A stretch of 64,000 bases of DNA from Pseudomonas iranensis (GTDB taxonomy: Bacteria; Pseudomonadota; Gammaproteobacteria; Pseudomonadales; Pseudomonadaceae): assembly GCF_014268585.2 (NCBI RefSeq), contig NZ_CP077092.1, positions 3,410,001 to 3,474,000 on the forward strand, written 5' to 3'. The translations under genes were made by a program, and so were the position numbers. This document shows, piece after piece, positions 1 through 7,682 of this stretch (its first letter is position 1; each line of letters starts with the position of its first letter). The notes under the pieces were generated by a model that was not told the origin of the DNA, did no database searches, and saw only the letters and a list, made by a program, of their open reading frames with translations.

Positions 1-1200
1 GCTGTGCTCAGCATTGCGCCCCAGGAACAACGCCAGCGCCAACGCCGGCAACACCGCCACGGCAACGGCCGAGAGATTCCAGCCGAAGTGTTCGTACAGC
101 GGGCTGGCGACCAGTGAACCGAGCGCGCCGCCGACGAAGATGCTGGTCATGTACACCGCATTCAGGCGTGCACGGCTGTGCGGGTCGAGGGCGTAGACCT
201 CACGCTGGCCGAGGACCATGTTCAATTGCACGGCAAAGTCCAGCAGCACCGCACACACCACCAGCCATACGTAACCACTGCCCGGCAGCGCGGCGATCAA
301 CAGTGACAGCGGCGCCAGCAGCAACGCCACCAAGGTACCGCGACGACCGTGCCCGGCATCGGCCAGACGTCCGGCAATCGGCGCAGCGATCGCACCCACC
401 GCGCCGACCAGAGCGAAGATCGCCACCTGCGCCTGGCTGAAACCGTGGTGACGCATCAGCTCAATTGGCGCGAGGGTCCAGAACAGGCTGAAACTGGCGA
501 ACAGCAAACCCTGATACAGCGAACGCTGGCGCAACACAGGAAAGCGCCGGGCCAGGGCAAACACCGAACCGATCAAGGCGACATAAGTGGCTTTGTGCGT
601 CGGCACCCGGCGCGGCAATGCCACAGCGGTAATCAGCGCGATCACCGCCATCAGTGCCGCCGCGCTGTAAAACACCCCGCGCCAGCCGAACACTTCAACC
701 AACAGACTCGACAGCGGCCGCGACAGCAGAATCCCCAAGAGCAGGCCGCTCATGATGTTGCCGACCACGCGCCCCCGGCTGGCTTCCGGCGCCAGATGCG
801 CGGCCAACGGCACAAGAATCTGCACCGCCACCGAGGTCAGGCCGATCAGCAAAGAGAGCAGCAGAAACAGCGACGGCGAATGAGTCAGGCCAGCACACAG
901 CAGCGTGACACTCGCAGCGAGGGTGAAGCCGACCACCAGACGGCGGTTTTCCATCAGGTCGGCCAGCGGCACCAGCAGCAACAAACCCAGCGCGTAACCG
1001 AACTGGGTCAGCGAGACGATCAGGCTGGCATTGGCGCTGGACAGGCCGATCTGCGGCGCGATCAGTTCGACGATGGGCTGCGCGTAATACAGGTTGGCGA
1101 CGACCGCGCCGCAGCAGAAGGCCAGAAACGCGACCATCAGGCCGGAGAGTGAAGCAGGCTGTTCGGCCGGGGCCGCAACGGCAGGGTTGCCCGTAAGCAT
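1..1200 (-). CDS. MFS transporter (drug/sugar efflux type), 3' end outside window
   Basis: The 400 codons visible from ATG at 1200 have no stop before the window edge, so only the extreme C-terminus is missing. The protein alternates hydrophobic helices with short basic loops, as in 12-helix major facilitator proteins. The conserved loop between helices 2 and 3 is seen as LADLMENRR (about residues 79-87), and its second-half counterpart GRLADAGHGRR is at about 277-287. An FGWRGVFY stretch (171-178) is typical of the DHA1 / arabinose-efflux-like branch. It would act in the inner membrane as a proton-driven exporter; the substrate cannot be read from sequence. The gene diverges from the molybdenum hydroxylase operon, with palindromes in the shared 5' region. 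Confidence 0.85.
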   Translation of the reverse strand, partial: MLTGNPAVAAPAEQPASLSGLMVAFLAFCCGAVVANLYYAQPIVELIAPQIGLSSANASLIVSLTQFGYALGLLLLVPLADLMENRRLVVGFTLAASVTLLCAGLTHSPSLFLLLSLLIGLTSVAVQILVPLAAHLAPEASRGRVVGNIMSGLLLGILLSRPLSSLLVEVFGWRGVFYSAAALMAVIALITAVALPRRVPTHKATYVALIGSVFALARRFPVLRQRSLYQGLLFASFSLFWTLAPIELMRHHGFSQAQVAIFALVGAVGAIAAPIAGRLADAGHGRRGTLVALLLAPLSLLIAALPGSGYVWLVVCAVLLDFAVQLNMVLGQREVYALDPHSRARLNAVYMTSIFVGGALGSLVASPLYEHFGWNLSAVAVAVLPALALALFLGRNAEHS

Positions 1201-1276
1201 GGTGACACCTCGTTGAGTTCGGGAAAGTTGTGCCAAGGCTACGGTCAGCCGGCGGGGGCGAGAATCCGTGCCACTG

Positions 1277-1332
1277 GCAACGCACTGATGCGTGGCGCGC
1301 AACGTTGCTTGTGGCGCAACGCGCTGTTGCGC
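1277..1332. promoter_or_regulatory. Cluster of three inverted repeats in the divergent control region
   Basis: Between the MFS gene and the hydroxylase operon lie three dyads sharing GCAAC/GTTGC-like half sites. 1277-1296 is imperfect (ACGCA-N4-TGCGT core). 1299-1308 is the perfect palindrome GCAACGTTGC. 1314-1332 is a perfect 7-bp repeat, GCGCAAC-N5-GTTGCGC. Their centres are about 17 and 19.5 bp apart, roughly two helical turns, as expected for cooperative dimer binding. I infer a regulator operator. The protein that binds it is unknown; the AraC-type gene at 6840 is one candidate. Confidence 0.45.
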
Positions 1333-1432
1333 GGGCCGGTGATTCTCCGCTGCAAGGGTCTTCTCTACGCTTTGGCCCTGGCGCTGACGTCCGCATCGGC
1401 GCCCTTCCCCGGCTGCTACAAGGAGCGTTTCC

Positions 1433-1489
1433 ATGACCCGCACTGCACTCGTCCTGCCACTGTCCGCCGCGTTTTTCTGCCGACCATGA
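1433..1489 (+). CDS. Putative 18-residue leader ORF coupled to the cytochrome gene
   Basis: An ATG at 1433 is preceded by AAGGAG with a 7-nt spacer, the best Shine-Dalgarno in this region. It opens MTRTALVLPLSAAFFCRP and stops at TGA 1487-1489. That stop overlaps the ATG of the cytochrome c gene (1486-1488) as ATGA. This is either a short translated leader driving coupled translation, or the remnant of an alternative signal-peptide start separated by a frame change. The peptide itself looks like the beginning of a signal sequence. Confidence 0.45.
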   Translation: MTRTALVLPLSAAFFCRP

Positions 1490-2766
1490 ACAGCCATTTG
1501 CTCAAATCCAGAACCCTGTGGATCAGCGTCGGCGTGCTCGCGGTGCTCGGTCTGATCATCGCCGTCGCGCTGATGTGGCGCCCGGCGATCGCACCAATCA
1601 AACGGCCGACGTCATTCGATACTGCGCAGTTGCAACGCGGCGCACGGGTGGTCGAGGCCGGCGACTGCGCGGTGTGTCACACCCGCCCCGGCGGCGAATA
1701 CCTGGCTGGCGGGCTGCCGCTGGTGACGCCGTTCGGCACGCTGTACAGCACCAACATCACCCCGGATGCGCAGACCGGGATCGGTGAATGGTCACTGCCG
1801 GCCTTCGAGCGGGCGATGCGTGAAGGCATTGCCCGCGACGGCCACTTTCTCTACCCGGCCTTTCCTTACGTGCACTACCGGCGCATGAGCTCCGAAGACA
1901 TCGCCGACGCCTATGCCTACCTGATGAGCGGCCCCGCCGTACACGCCCCGGCGCGGCAGAACCAGATGAACTTCCCGATGAACATCCGCCCGCTGGTGTC
2001 GTTCTGGAATCTGCTGTTTCTGCATGGCGAGCCGCTCACGCCGCAGGCCGAACACAGCGCGGCATGGAATCGCGGACGCTATCTGGTCGACGGCCCGGGC
2101 CACTGCGCCGGCTGCCATTCGCCGCTGAACCTGATTGGCGCGGAGAAATCCTCGCAATATCTTCAGGGCGGCAGCGTCGATGGCTGGGAAGCGCCGGCCC
2201 TGGTCGGCCTCGGGCAGCGCGCCAATCCGTGGAATCGCGAGCAATTGGTCGGCTATCTGCGCGCCGATGTCGTCGATGGCCACGGCACACCGGCCGGCCC
2301 GATGCGCCCGGTCAGCCTGAGTCTGGCGCGCTTGCCGGCCAGTGAGGCCGAGGCGATTGCCGACTACCTGCTGAGCCTGAAAAACCCGCACACGGTGAGC
2401 GAAATCACCGCGCAAAGGCCGCCTAGCAGTCCAGCGGATCACAGCAGCGGCGCCCTGCTCTTCAGCAGCGCCTGCGCCGGATGTCACGCACCCGCCGCGC
2501 CGATGCGTGAAATCGACGGCCGCCCAGGCCTGCCAAGCACTTCGGCGCTGCAAGCGGCCAGCCCGCGCAACTTTCTCAAGACCGTACTCGAAGGTGTGCC
2601 CGCCATTCCCGGCGCGCCCGGCCCGGTGATGCCGCCGTTCGCCGCCAGCCTCGACAACGCCCAGCTCGGCGCCCTCGCCGCGTATCTGCGCGAGCAAGCC
2701 AAACCCGAGCAGCCATGGACCGACCTTTCTTCCACTATTGAAGCGTTACGTCAGGAGACGAAATGA
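1486..2766 (+). CDS. Triheme cytochrome c, electron-accepting subunit of a molybdenum hydroxylase
   Basis: The 426-residue protein has one membrane anchor or uncleaved signal (about residues 12-31) and three CxxCH haem c sites: CAVCH at 61-65, CAGCH at 207-211 and CAGCH at 330-334. Multihaem subunits of this type take electrons from a periplasmic Mo hydroxylase and pass them to the respiratory chain. I chose ATG 1486 because the protein just after it begins the usual N-terminal anchor, and because it overlaps the stop of the short leader ORF. The open frame extends upstream to 1213, but that part is not protein-like. The stop overlaps the start of the 2Fe-2S gene by ATGA, so the three genes form a tightly coupled operon. 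Confidence 0.88.
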   Translation: MNSHLLKSRTLWISVGVLAVLGLIIAVALMWRPAIAPIKRPTSFDTAQLQRGARVVEAGDCAVCHTRPGGEYLAGGLPLVTPFGTLYSTNITPDAQTGIGEWSLPAFERAMREGIARDGHFLYPAFPYVHYRRMSSEDIADAYAYLMSGPAVHAPARQNQMNFPMNIRPLVSFWNLLFLHGEPLTPQAEHSAAWNRGRYLVDGPGHCAGCHSPLNLIGAEKSSQYLQGGSVDGWEAPALVGLGQRANPWNREQLVGYLRADVVDGHGTPAGPMRPVSLSLARLPASEAEAIADYLLSLKNPHTVSEITAQRPPSSPADHSSGALLFSSACAGCHAPAAPMREIDGRPGLPSTSALQAASPRNFLKTVLEGVPAIPGAPGPVMPPFAASLDNAQLGALAAYLREQAKPEQPWTDLSSTIEALRQETK

Positions 2767-3236
2767 GCCAGATCACTCTCACCGTCAATGGAGCCGCCCA
2801 AGCGCTGGAGCTGGAACCGGACATGCCGCTGCTGTACGCGCTGCGCAATCACTTGAACCTCAACGGCGCCAAGTACGGCTGCGGCCTGGGCCAGTGCGGC
2901 GCGTGCACGGTGATCGTCGACGACCAGCCGGTGTTCGCCTGCCTGACGCCGTGCGCCGGCCTTGAAGGGAAAAAGATCCGCACCGTGGAAAGCCTCGGCA
3001 GCGCAGAGAAACCCGGCCCGTTGCAGGCGGCATTTATCGACAAGCAAGCGGCGCAATGCGGTTACTGCATCGCCGGCATGCTGATGCGCGCGCAGGCGTT
3101 GCTCGAACGCGATCCGCACCCGGACGAACAAACCATCCGCGAACACATGGCCGGCAATCTGTGCCGTTGCGGCACGCACTTGCGCATCATCGAGGCGATC
3201 AAGCAGGTGGCCGGGCACAACGGGAGCCGGACATGA
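2763..3236 (+). CDS. (2Fe-2S)-binding subunit of a xanthine-oxidase-family hydroxylase (isoquinoline 1-oxidoreductase alpha type)
   Basis: The 157-residue protein has the two-cluster arrangement of small xanthine-oxidase-family subunits. A plant-ferredoxin-like cluster is formed by Cys40, Cys45, Cys48 and Cys60 (CGLGQCGACTV...C). A second, helical-domain cluster is formed by Cys99, Cys102, Cys134 and Cys136 (CGYC...CRC). There is no signal peptide, as expected for a partner co-exported with a Tat-dependent Mo subunit. The Shine-Dalgarno is CAGGAGA. It overlaps the upstream cytochrome gene and the downstream Mo-subunit gene, each by ATGA. The complex would carry electrons from the Mo centre to the triheme cytochrome. 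The substrate is unknown; N-heterocycles and aldehydes are the usual ones for this subfamily. Confidence 0.9.
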   Translation: MSQITLTVNGAAQALELEPDMPLLYALRNHLNLNGAKYGCGLGQCGACTVIVDDQPVFACLTPCAGLEGKKIRTVESLGSAEKPGPLQAAFIDKQAAQCGYCIAGMLMRAQALLERDPHPDEQTIREHMAGNLCRCGTHLRIIEAIKQVAGHNGSRT

Positions 3237-5467
3237 GCGAAGCAAACGGCTTGAACCCCAGCCGCCGGGCCTTCCTGCGCGGCGGCGCGCTACTGATGGC
3301 CTTTACCCTGATGCCGGTAGCGCGGCGTGCCTTGGCCGACACCGAAGTCGACACCCTCGGCACCGTGGTGCTGGCGCCCGACCTGCCCGGCAGCTTGCGC
3401 ACCAACCCATACCTGGACGCGTGGATCCGCATCGGCGCCGACGGCATCACCGTGTACACCGGCAAGGTCGAACTGGGCACCGGGGTGAAAACCGCGCTGC
3501 TGCAAATTGCTGCCGAGCGTTTGCAGGTGCCGGCCAGCGCAATCAACTTGCTCACCGCCGACACCGCACTGACGCCCAACGAAGGCTACACCGCCGGCAG
3601 CCACAGTATTTTCGACAGCGGCACCGCGCTGTACAACGCGGCCGCCCAAGTGCGGGAAATGCTCGTCGAGGCCGCCGCGCGCAACTGGCAAGTCGATGCT
3701 GCACAACTAAGCACTCGCGACGGCATCATCGAAGGGCCGACTGGTCAGCGCATGGCATATGCCGACGCGGTCAAGCATGTCGATGTGCACCAATACGCCA
3801 AGGCGCAATCACCGGCGATGGCGGCGGCCGACTTCAAACTGATCGGCCACAACCTGCCGCGCCTGGACATTCCGGCCAAGGTCAGCGGTGGCGCGGCATT
3901 TGTGCAGGACATGCGCTTGCCGGGCATGTTGCATGCGCGGGTGATTCGCCCGCCGCGTCCCGGCTGCACGTTACAGGCGTTCGATACGTCATCCATCGAG
4001 GCGTTGAACGGCGTGGTCAAAGTGATTCGCGACGGCAACTATCTGGCGGTAGTCGCCCATGATGAGTGGCAAGCGATCAAGGCCATGCGCGCCGGCATGG
4101 AAAGTGCCAAGTGGAGTGGCGGCGAGGCGATTCCCGAAGCCGCCGGGATTCACGATTTGCTCAAGCAACTGCCCTCCAAGCGCTATCCGATCAGCAACAA
4201 CGGCAATGCCGGCGGCGCGACCGAGACGCGCTTCAAGGCGCGGGTGACCAAGCAGTATCTGATGCACGGCTCGATTGGCCCGTCCTGCGCGGTGGCCTGG
4301 TTCAACGATGGCGTGCTCACGGTGTGGACCCACACCCAGGGCGTCTATCCGCTGCGCGCAGGCATCGCCGAAATGCTGCGGCTGCCGCCGGACCGCGTGC
4401 GCTGCATTCACACCGAAGGCTCGGGTTGCTACGGTCACAACGGCGCCGATGATGCCGCCGCCGATGCCGCGCTGATCGCCATGCGCCTGCCGGGCACGCC
4501 GGTCAGGGTGCAATGGATGCGCGAGCAGGAAAATCTCTGGGAGCCGTACAGTTCGGCGATGGTCACCGAAGTCGATGCCGGCCTCAGTCAGGGCCGTTTG
4601 CAGGACTGGAACTACGAGCTGTGGACCACGCCGCACAACGAACGCATCGTCAATGCCGGGCGCCTGCTGCCGGCACGCCTGTTGGCGAAACCCTTCGCCT
4701 CGGCGCCGTCGGTGCCAATCGCCCAGCCCGAAGGTGATGGCGATCGCAACGCGGTGCCGCTGTACGAGCTGGGCGCGACGCGGATCAACATGAATTTCGT
4801 CACCACCATGCCCTTCCGCACTTCGGCCATGCGCTCGCTCGGTGCGCACATCAACATCTTCGCCATCGAGGCAGGTATTGATGAGTTGGCGATCAAGGCC
4901 GGGCTCGATCCGCTGGCATTGCGTCTGGCGCATCTGCGCGACCCGCGAGCCCGTGCCGTGATCGAGCGCGTGCGTGACGAAATCGGCTGGCCCCACAAGA
5001 GCAGCGAACCCGGCGCGGGGATCGGTTTTGCCTTCGCCCGCTACAAGAACATCATGGGTTACTGCGCCCTTGCGGTGAAACTGTGGGTGCATCCGCAGAC
5101 CGGCGAGATCCGTGTCGATCATGTGGTGACAGCGGTCGATGTTGGCCAGATCGTCAGCCCCGATGGCCTGCGCAATCAGGTCGAGGGCGGCATCGTCCAG
5201 TCGGACAGCTGGACGCTCTACGAAAAAGTCGCCTACGACGCCGGCGGCATTCGCAGCTATGACTGGAGCGGTTATCCAATTCTGCGTTTCACGCAATTGC
5301 CGAAAAAAGTCGATGTGCACCTGCTCGATCAACCGGGCGAACCCTTCCTCGGTGCTGCCGAAATTGTGCAAGGGCCAATGGCTGCTGCCCTCGGCAACGC
5401 GGTCAGCAATGCCACTGGCCGGCGCTGGCTGAATCTGCCGCTGACTCGCTCGAACCAACCCGCCTGA
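3233..5467 (+). CDS. Molybdopterin-binding catalytic subunit (isoquinoline 1-oxidoreductase beta / aldehyde dehydrogenase type)
   Basis: The 744-residue protein starts at ATG 3233, overlapping the previous stop. It carries a twin-arginine signal (NPSRRAFLRGG, Arg11-Arg12) followed by a hydrophobic stretch, so the enzyme should be exported folded to the periplasm. The remainder is an aldehyde oxidase/xanthine dehydrogenase Mo-pterin domain, e.g. the GKVELGTGVKTALLQIAAE and GCYGHNGADDAAADAA segments. There is no FAD-domain gene in the operon; the cytochrome replaces it. Nicotinate dehydrogenase and isoquinoline oxidoreductase share this layout. Cofactor-insertion chaperones (XdhC-like) are not in the window. 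The substrate cannot be assigned. Confidence 0.9.
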   Translation: MSEANGLNPSRRAFLRGGALLMAFTLMPVARRALADTEVDTLGTVVLAPDLPGSLRTNPYLDAWIRIGADGITVYTGKVELGTGVKTALLQIAAERLQVPASAINLLTADTALTPNEGYTAGSHSIFDSGTALYNAAAQVREMLVEAAARNWQVDAAQLSTRDGIIEGPTGQRMAYADAVKHVDVHQYAKAQSPAMAAADFKLIGHNLPRLDIPAKVSGGAAFVQDMRLPGMLHARVIRPPRPGCTLQAFDTSSIEALNGVVKVIRDGNYLAVVAHDEWQAIKAMRAGMESAKWSGGEAIPEAAGIHDLLKQLPSKRYPISNNGNAGGATETRFKARVTKQYLMHGSIGPSCAVAWFNDGVLTVWTHTQGVYPLRAGIAEMLRLPPDRVRCIHTEGSGCYGHNGADDAAADAALIAMRLPGTPVRVQWMREQENLWEPYSSAMVTEVDAGLSQGRLQDWNYELWTTPHNERIVNAGRLLPARLLAKPFASAPSVPIAQPEGDGDRNAVPLYELGATRINMNFVTTMPFRTSAMRSLGAHINIFAIEAGIDELAIKAGLDPLALRLAHLRDPRARAVIERVRDEIGWPHKSSEPGAGIGFAFARYKNIMGYCALAVKLWVHPQTGEIRVDHVVTAVDVGQIVSPDGLRNQVEGGIVQSDSWTLYEKVAYDAGGIRSYDWSGYPILRFTQLPKKVDVHLLDQPGEPFLGAAEIVQGPMAAALGNAVSNATGRRWLNLPLTRSNQPA

Positions 5468-5475
5468 ACCACGCC

Positions 5476-5498
5476 CGCGCTCATCAGCGATGAGCGCG
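5476..5498 (+). terminator. Hairpin after the hydroxylase operon
   Basis: A perfect 10-bp stem (CGCGCTCATC / GATGAGCGCG) with a 3-nt loop lies 8 bp after the stop codon. No T-run follows, so it may be an RNA 3'-end stabiliser or a weak terminator rather than a classical one. Confidence 0.5.
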
Positions 5499-5638
5499 GA
5501 TGCCGTTGCGTTGCGCGCAAAACTGCGTAGCGCCGGCCACGGATTATCAGCCCCGCCACCCCCGGTTAAGTTACCTGTACAGCGCGCGGCACCTGGCTGC
5601 CGCGCTTGAACCCTACTCATCGAAATCCGGAGCTACCC

Positions 5639-6751
5639 ATGACCCGTCGCCTGTTTCAACCCATCGCACTCGGCCCTTACACCCTTGCCCATCGCGTGGC
5701 AATGGCGCCCCTGACCCGCTCGCGCGCTGGCCAGCCGGGCGACGTGCCGACTGCAATGAACGCCGAGTACTACCGCCAGCGCGCCAGTGCTGCGCTGATC
5801 ATTACCGAGGCCACGCAGATTTCTCAGCAAGGCCAAGGCTATGCGTGGACGCCGGGGATCTACACCGATGCGCAAGTGCAGGCCTGGCGCGAAGTCAGCA
5901 CCGCGGTGCACGCGGCTGACGGCCTGATCTTCATGCAGCTGTGGCACGTCGGCCGGGTTTCCCACCCGAGTTTCCAGCCTGACGCCGGTTTGCCGGTGGC
6001 GCCAAGCGCCCTGCCAGTGCCGGGCAAGACCTTTATCGTCGATGAACAAGGCAATGGCGTGTGGGGTGATGTGCCAGTGCCGCGCGCGCTCGAAACGGCG
6101 GAGATCGCCGACATCGTCGAAGACTATCGCCGCGCCGCGCGCAACGCGTTGAACGCTGGCATGGACGGCGTGGAGATCCATGCCGGCAACGGTTATCTGC
6201 TCGATCAATTCCTCAACAGCAACAGCAACCAGCGTGAAGACGCCTATGGCGGCAGCGTGGAAAACCGTGCGCGGTTTCTGCTCGAAGTGGTCGCCGCCGT
6301 CGCTGATGAGGTCGGCGCCGAGCGCATCGGCGTGCGTCTGACGCCGATGGGCCGCTTCATGGGCATGGGCGATGACACGCCCGAAGCGACCTTCGGTTAT
6401 CTGGTCGAGGCGCTCAACCAGTGGAATCTGGCCTACCTGCATCTGGTCGAGCCGGCCATGGTCGGCACGGTCAAGGACGAAAACTTCGACCCGCGCTGGG
6501 ACGCGATCATCGCCCAACTGCGCCAGACCTGGAACGGCGTGCTGATCCTCGCTGGCGGTTACGACGCCGAGTCCGCCGAACAGGCATTGAAAGCCAATCG
6601 CGCCGACATCATTGCCTTTGGCCGGCCATTTTTGGCCAACCCGGACCTGCCGCGTCGGCTGCACGATGGGCTTGAGCTGAACACGCCGGATCCGAGCAGT
6701 TTCTTTGGCGGCGATCAGCGTGGTTACGTCGATTATCCGTTTCACGCCTGA
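5639..6751 (+). CDS. Old Yellow Enzyme family alkene reductase (NemA / xenobiotic reductase type)
   Basis: This is a 370-residue FMN-dependent TIM-barrel reductase of the OYE family, which reduces activated C=C bonds, nitrate esters or maleimides with NAD(P)H. It shows the N-terminal APLTRSRA segment, WHVGRVSHP (102-110), the substrate-binding pair His181/Asn184 in HAGNGYLLDQF, and the following NSNQREDAYGGS loop. The phosphate-binding GGYDA and FGRPFLANPDLP motifs are near the C-terminus. ATG 5639 has GGAG 7 nt upstream. Eleven extra codons are open upstream but lack a good ribosome site. It may be transcribed apart from the hydroxylase operon. The AraC-type regulator gene lies just downstream. 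Confidence 0.93.
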   Translation: MTRRLFQPIALGPYTLAHRVAMAPLTRSRAGQPGDVPTAMNAEYYRQRASAALIITEATQISQQGQGYAWTPGIYTDAQVQAWREVSTAVHAADGLIFMQLWHVGRVSHPSFQPDAGLPVAPSALPVPGKTFIVDEQGNGVWGDVPVPRALETAEIADIVEDYRRAARNALNAGMDGVEIHAGNGYLLDQFLNSNSNQREDAYGGSVENRARFLLEVVAAVADEVGAERIGVRLTPMGRFMGMGDDTPEATFGYLVEALNQWNLAYLHLVEPAMVGTVKDENFDPRWDAIIAQLRQTWNGVLILAGGYDAESAEQALKANRADIIAFGRPFLANPDLPRRLHDGLELNTPDPSSFFGGDQRGYVDYPFHA

Positions 6752-6839
6752 GGCTTGGGCTTCATAACTTTTAAGGTTTGTTTAAGGACTTTAAATAAAG
6801 CCTGCGGCCAGACTTTGCCCATCGATCAGGAGAGCCGCC

Positions 6840-7316
6840 ATGAACCCGCAATCGGTGAAGTCAGACCCTTCCTGCCACCTGGCGCGCCCACTGGGCGCAC
6901 TGTCCGGCTGGCAGGAACGCCGCGCCAAGGCCTACATGCTGCACGATCTGAGCCGCAGCCTGCGCGTCAGCGAGATTGCCGAACATTGCAATCTGTCACG
7001 CAGCCACTTTTCCCGGGCGTTCAAGATCGTCACCGGCTGCTCGCCTCAGGAATGGATGCTGAAGATGAAGATCGACAAGGCCAAAGGGCTGTTGCTGACC
7101 TCGATGGCGATTACCGAGATTGTTTATGAATGCGGATTTTCCGATCACTCGCACTTCACCCGCACGTTCGGGCGCATGGTGGGCATGCCGCCGAAGGTCT
7201 GGCGCCAACTGATGTGCGGAGCGCGGGTGGCGCTGGTGGATGCGGATGTGTGGCGGCTCAGCGATGGGTTGCTGAATTCGACGATGGGCCAGCGGTTGAC
7301 GGAACTGCGGCCCTGA
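6840..7316 (+). CDS. AraC-family transcriptional regulator reduced to the DNA-binding domain
   Basis: The 158-residue protein is essentially one AraC/XylS DNA-binding domain. The first helix-turn-helix is LRVSEIAEHCNLSRSHFSRAFK at about residues 41-62. The second is around the ITEIVYECGFSDHSHFTRTF motif, followed by GMPPKVWR. No N-terminal effector domain is present, so it resembles MarA/SoxS-like short members whose activity is set by abundance. The Shine-Dalgarno CAGGAGA precedes ATG 6840. It may control the upstream reductase or hydroxylase genes; this is inference from position only. Confidence 0.9.
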   Translation: MNPQSVKSDPSCHLARPLGALSGWQERRAKAYMLHDLSRSLRVSEIAEHCNLSRSHFSRAFKIVTGCSPQEWMLKMKIDKAKGLLLTSMAITEIVYECGFSDHSHFTRTFGRMVGMPPKVWRQLMCGARVALVDADVWRLSDGLLNSTMGQRLTELRP

Positions 7317-7355
7317 GTCGGATTTCAAAGGGTTTTGTTCACTCCTCCCTTTTGG

Positions 7356-7379
7356 CCGCGATTTTTCGCGGTTTTTTTT
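7356..7379 (+). terminator. Rho-independent terminator of the araC-type gene
   Basis: A 6-bp stem CCGCGA-TTTT-TCGCGG is followed directly by eight T residues, 40 bp after the stop codon. This is a textbook intrinsic terminator. Confidence 0.85.
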
Positions 7380-7416
7380 GGCAGCGAATTGGCGGTCGGC
7401 GTTGCGATCGCGGTGA

Positions 7417-7682
7417 ATTCACCCCTCACCCCAGCCCTCTCCCTAGGGAGAGGGGGCCGATTTGTGGGCTTTTCCAATCCTGAGTTCACCTCGGACTTTC
7501 ACGTCGGCGTATCTCCCCCAAACACCTCGGTCAGTCCCCTCTCCCACCGGGAGAGGGTTAGGGTGAGGGGCTGTTGTTTTTGCCAACCCTGAATTCAACT
7601 CGGTATTGCAAGTCGGCGTACGTCGACCAAACACCTCGGTCAGTCCCCTCTCCCTCCGGGAGAGGGTTAGGGTGAGGGGCTT
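7417..7682. repeat. Three arms of the CCCTCACCC / CTCTCCC Pseudomonas repeat
   Basis: The gap holds three hairpin-forming copies of a CCCTCACCC...CCCTCTCCC-type element (about 7417-7460, 7530-7572 and 7640-7682). They are linked by related spacers containing ACACCTCGGTCAGTCCCCTC, giving an approximately 110-bp tandem unit. The same family recurs at 17153-17318 and 52343-52521. The last arm runs into the 3' end of the large kinase gene and supplies its stop codon. Confidence 0.8.

Noticed and set aside
1311..1332. Sigma-54 promoter (TGGCGC...TTGC)
   Set aside because: The GG and GC elements are not at the required spacing in any register, and the sequence is better explained by inverted repeats.
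3989..5620. 543-codon minus-strand ORF opposite the Mo subunit, and similar long antisense ORFs at 17560-19980, 20036-21415 and 21716-23197
   Set aside because: They are reading-frame shadows of high-GC genes. Their products are rich in His, Arg, Gln and Asp with no recognisable domains, while the plus-strand genes have clear motifs.
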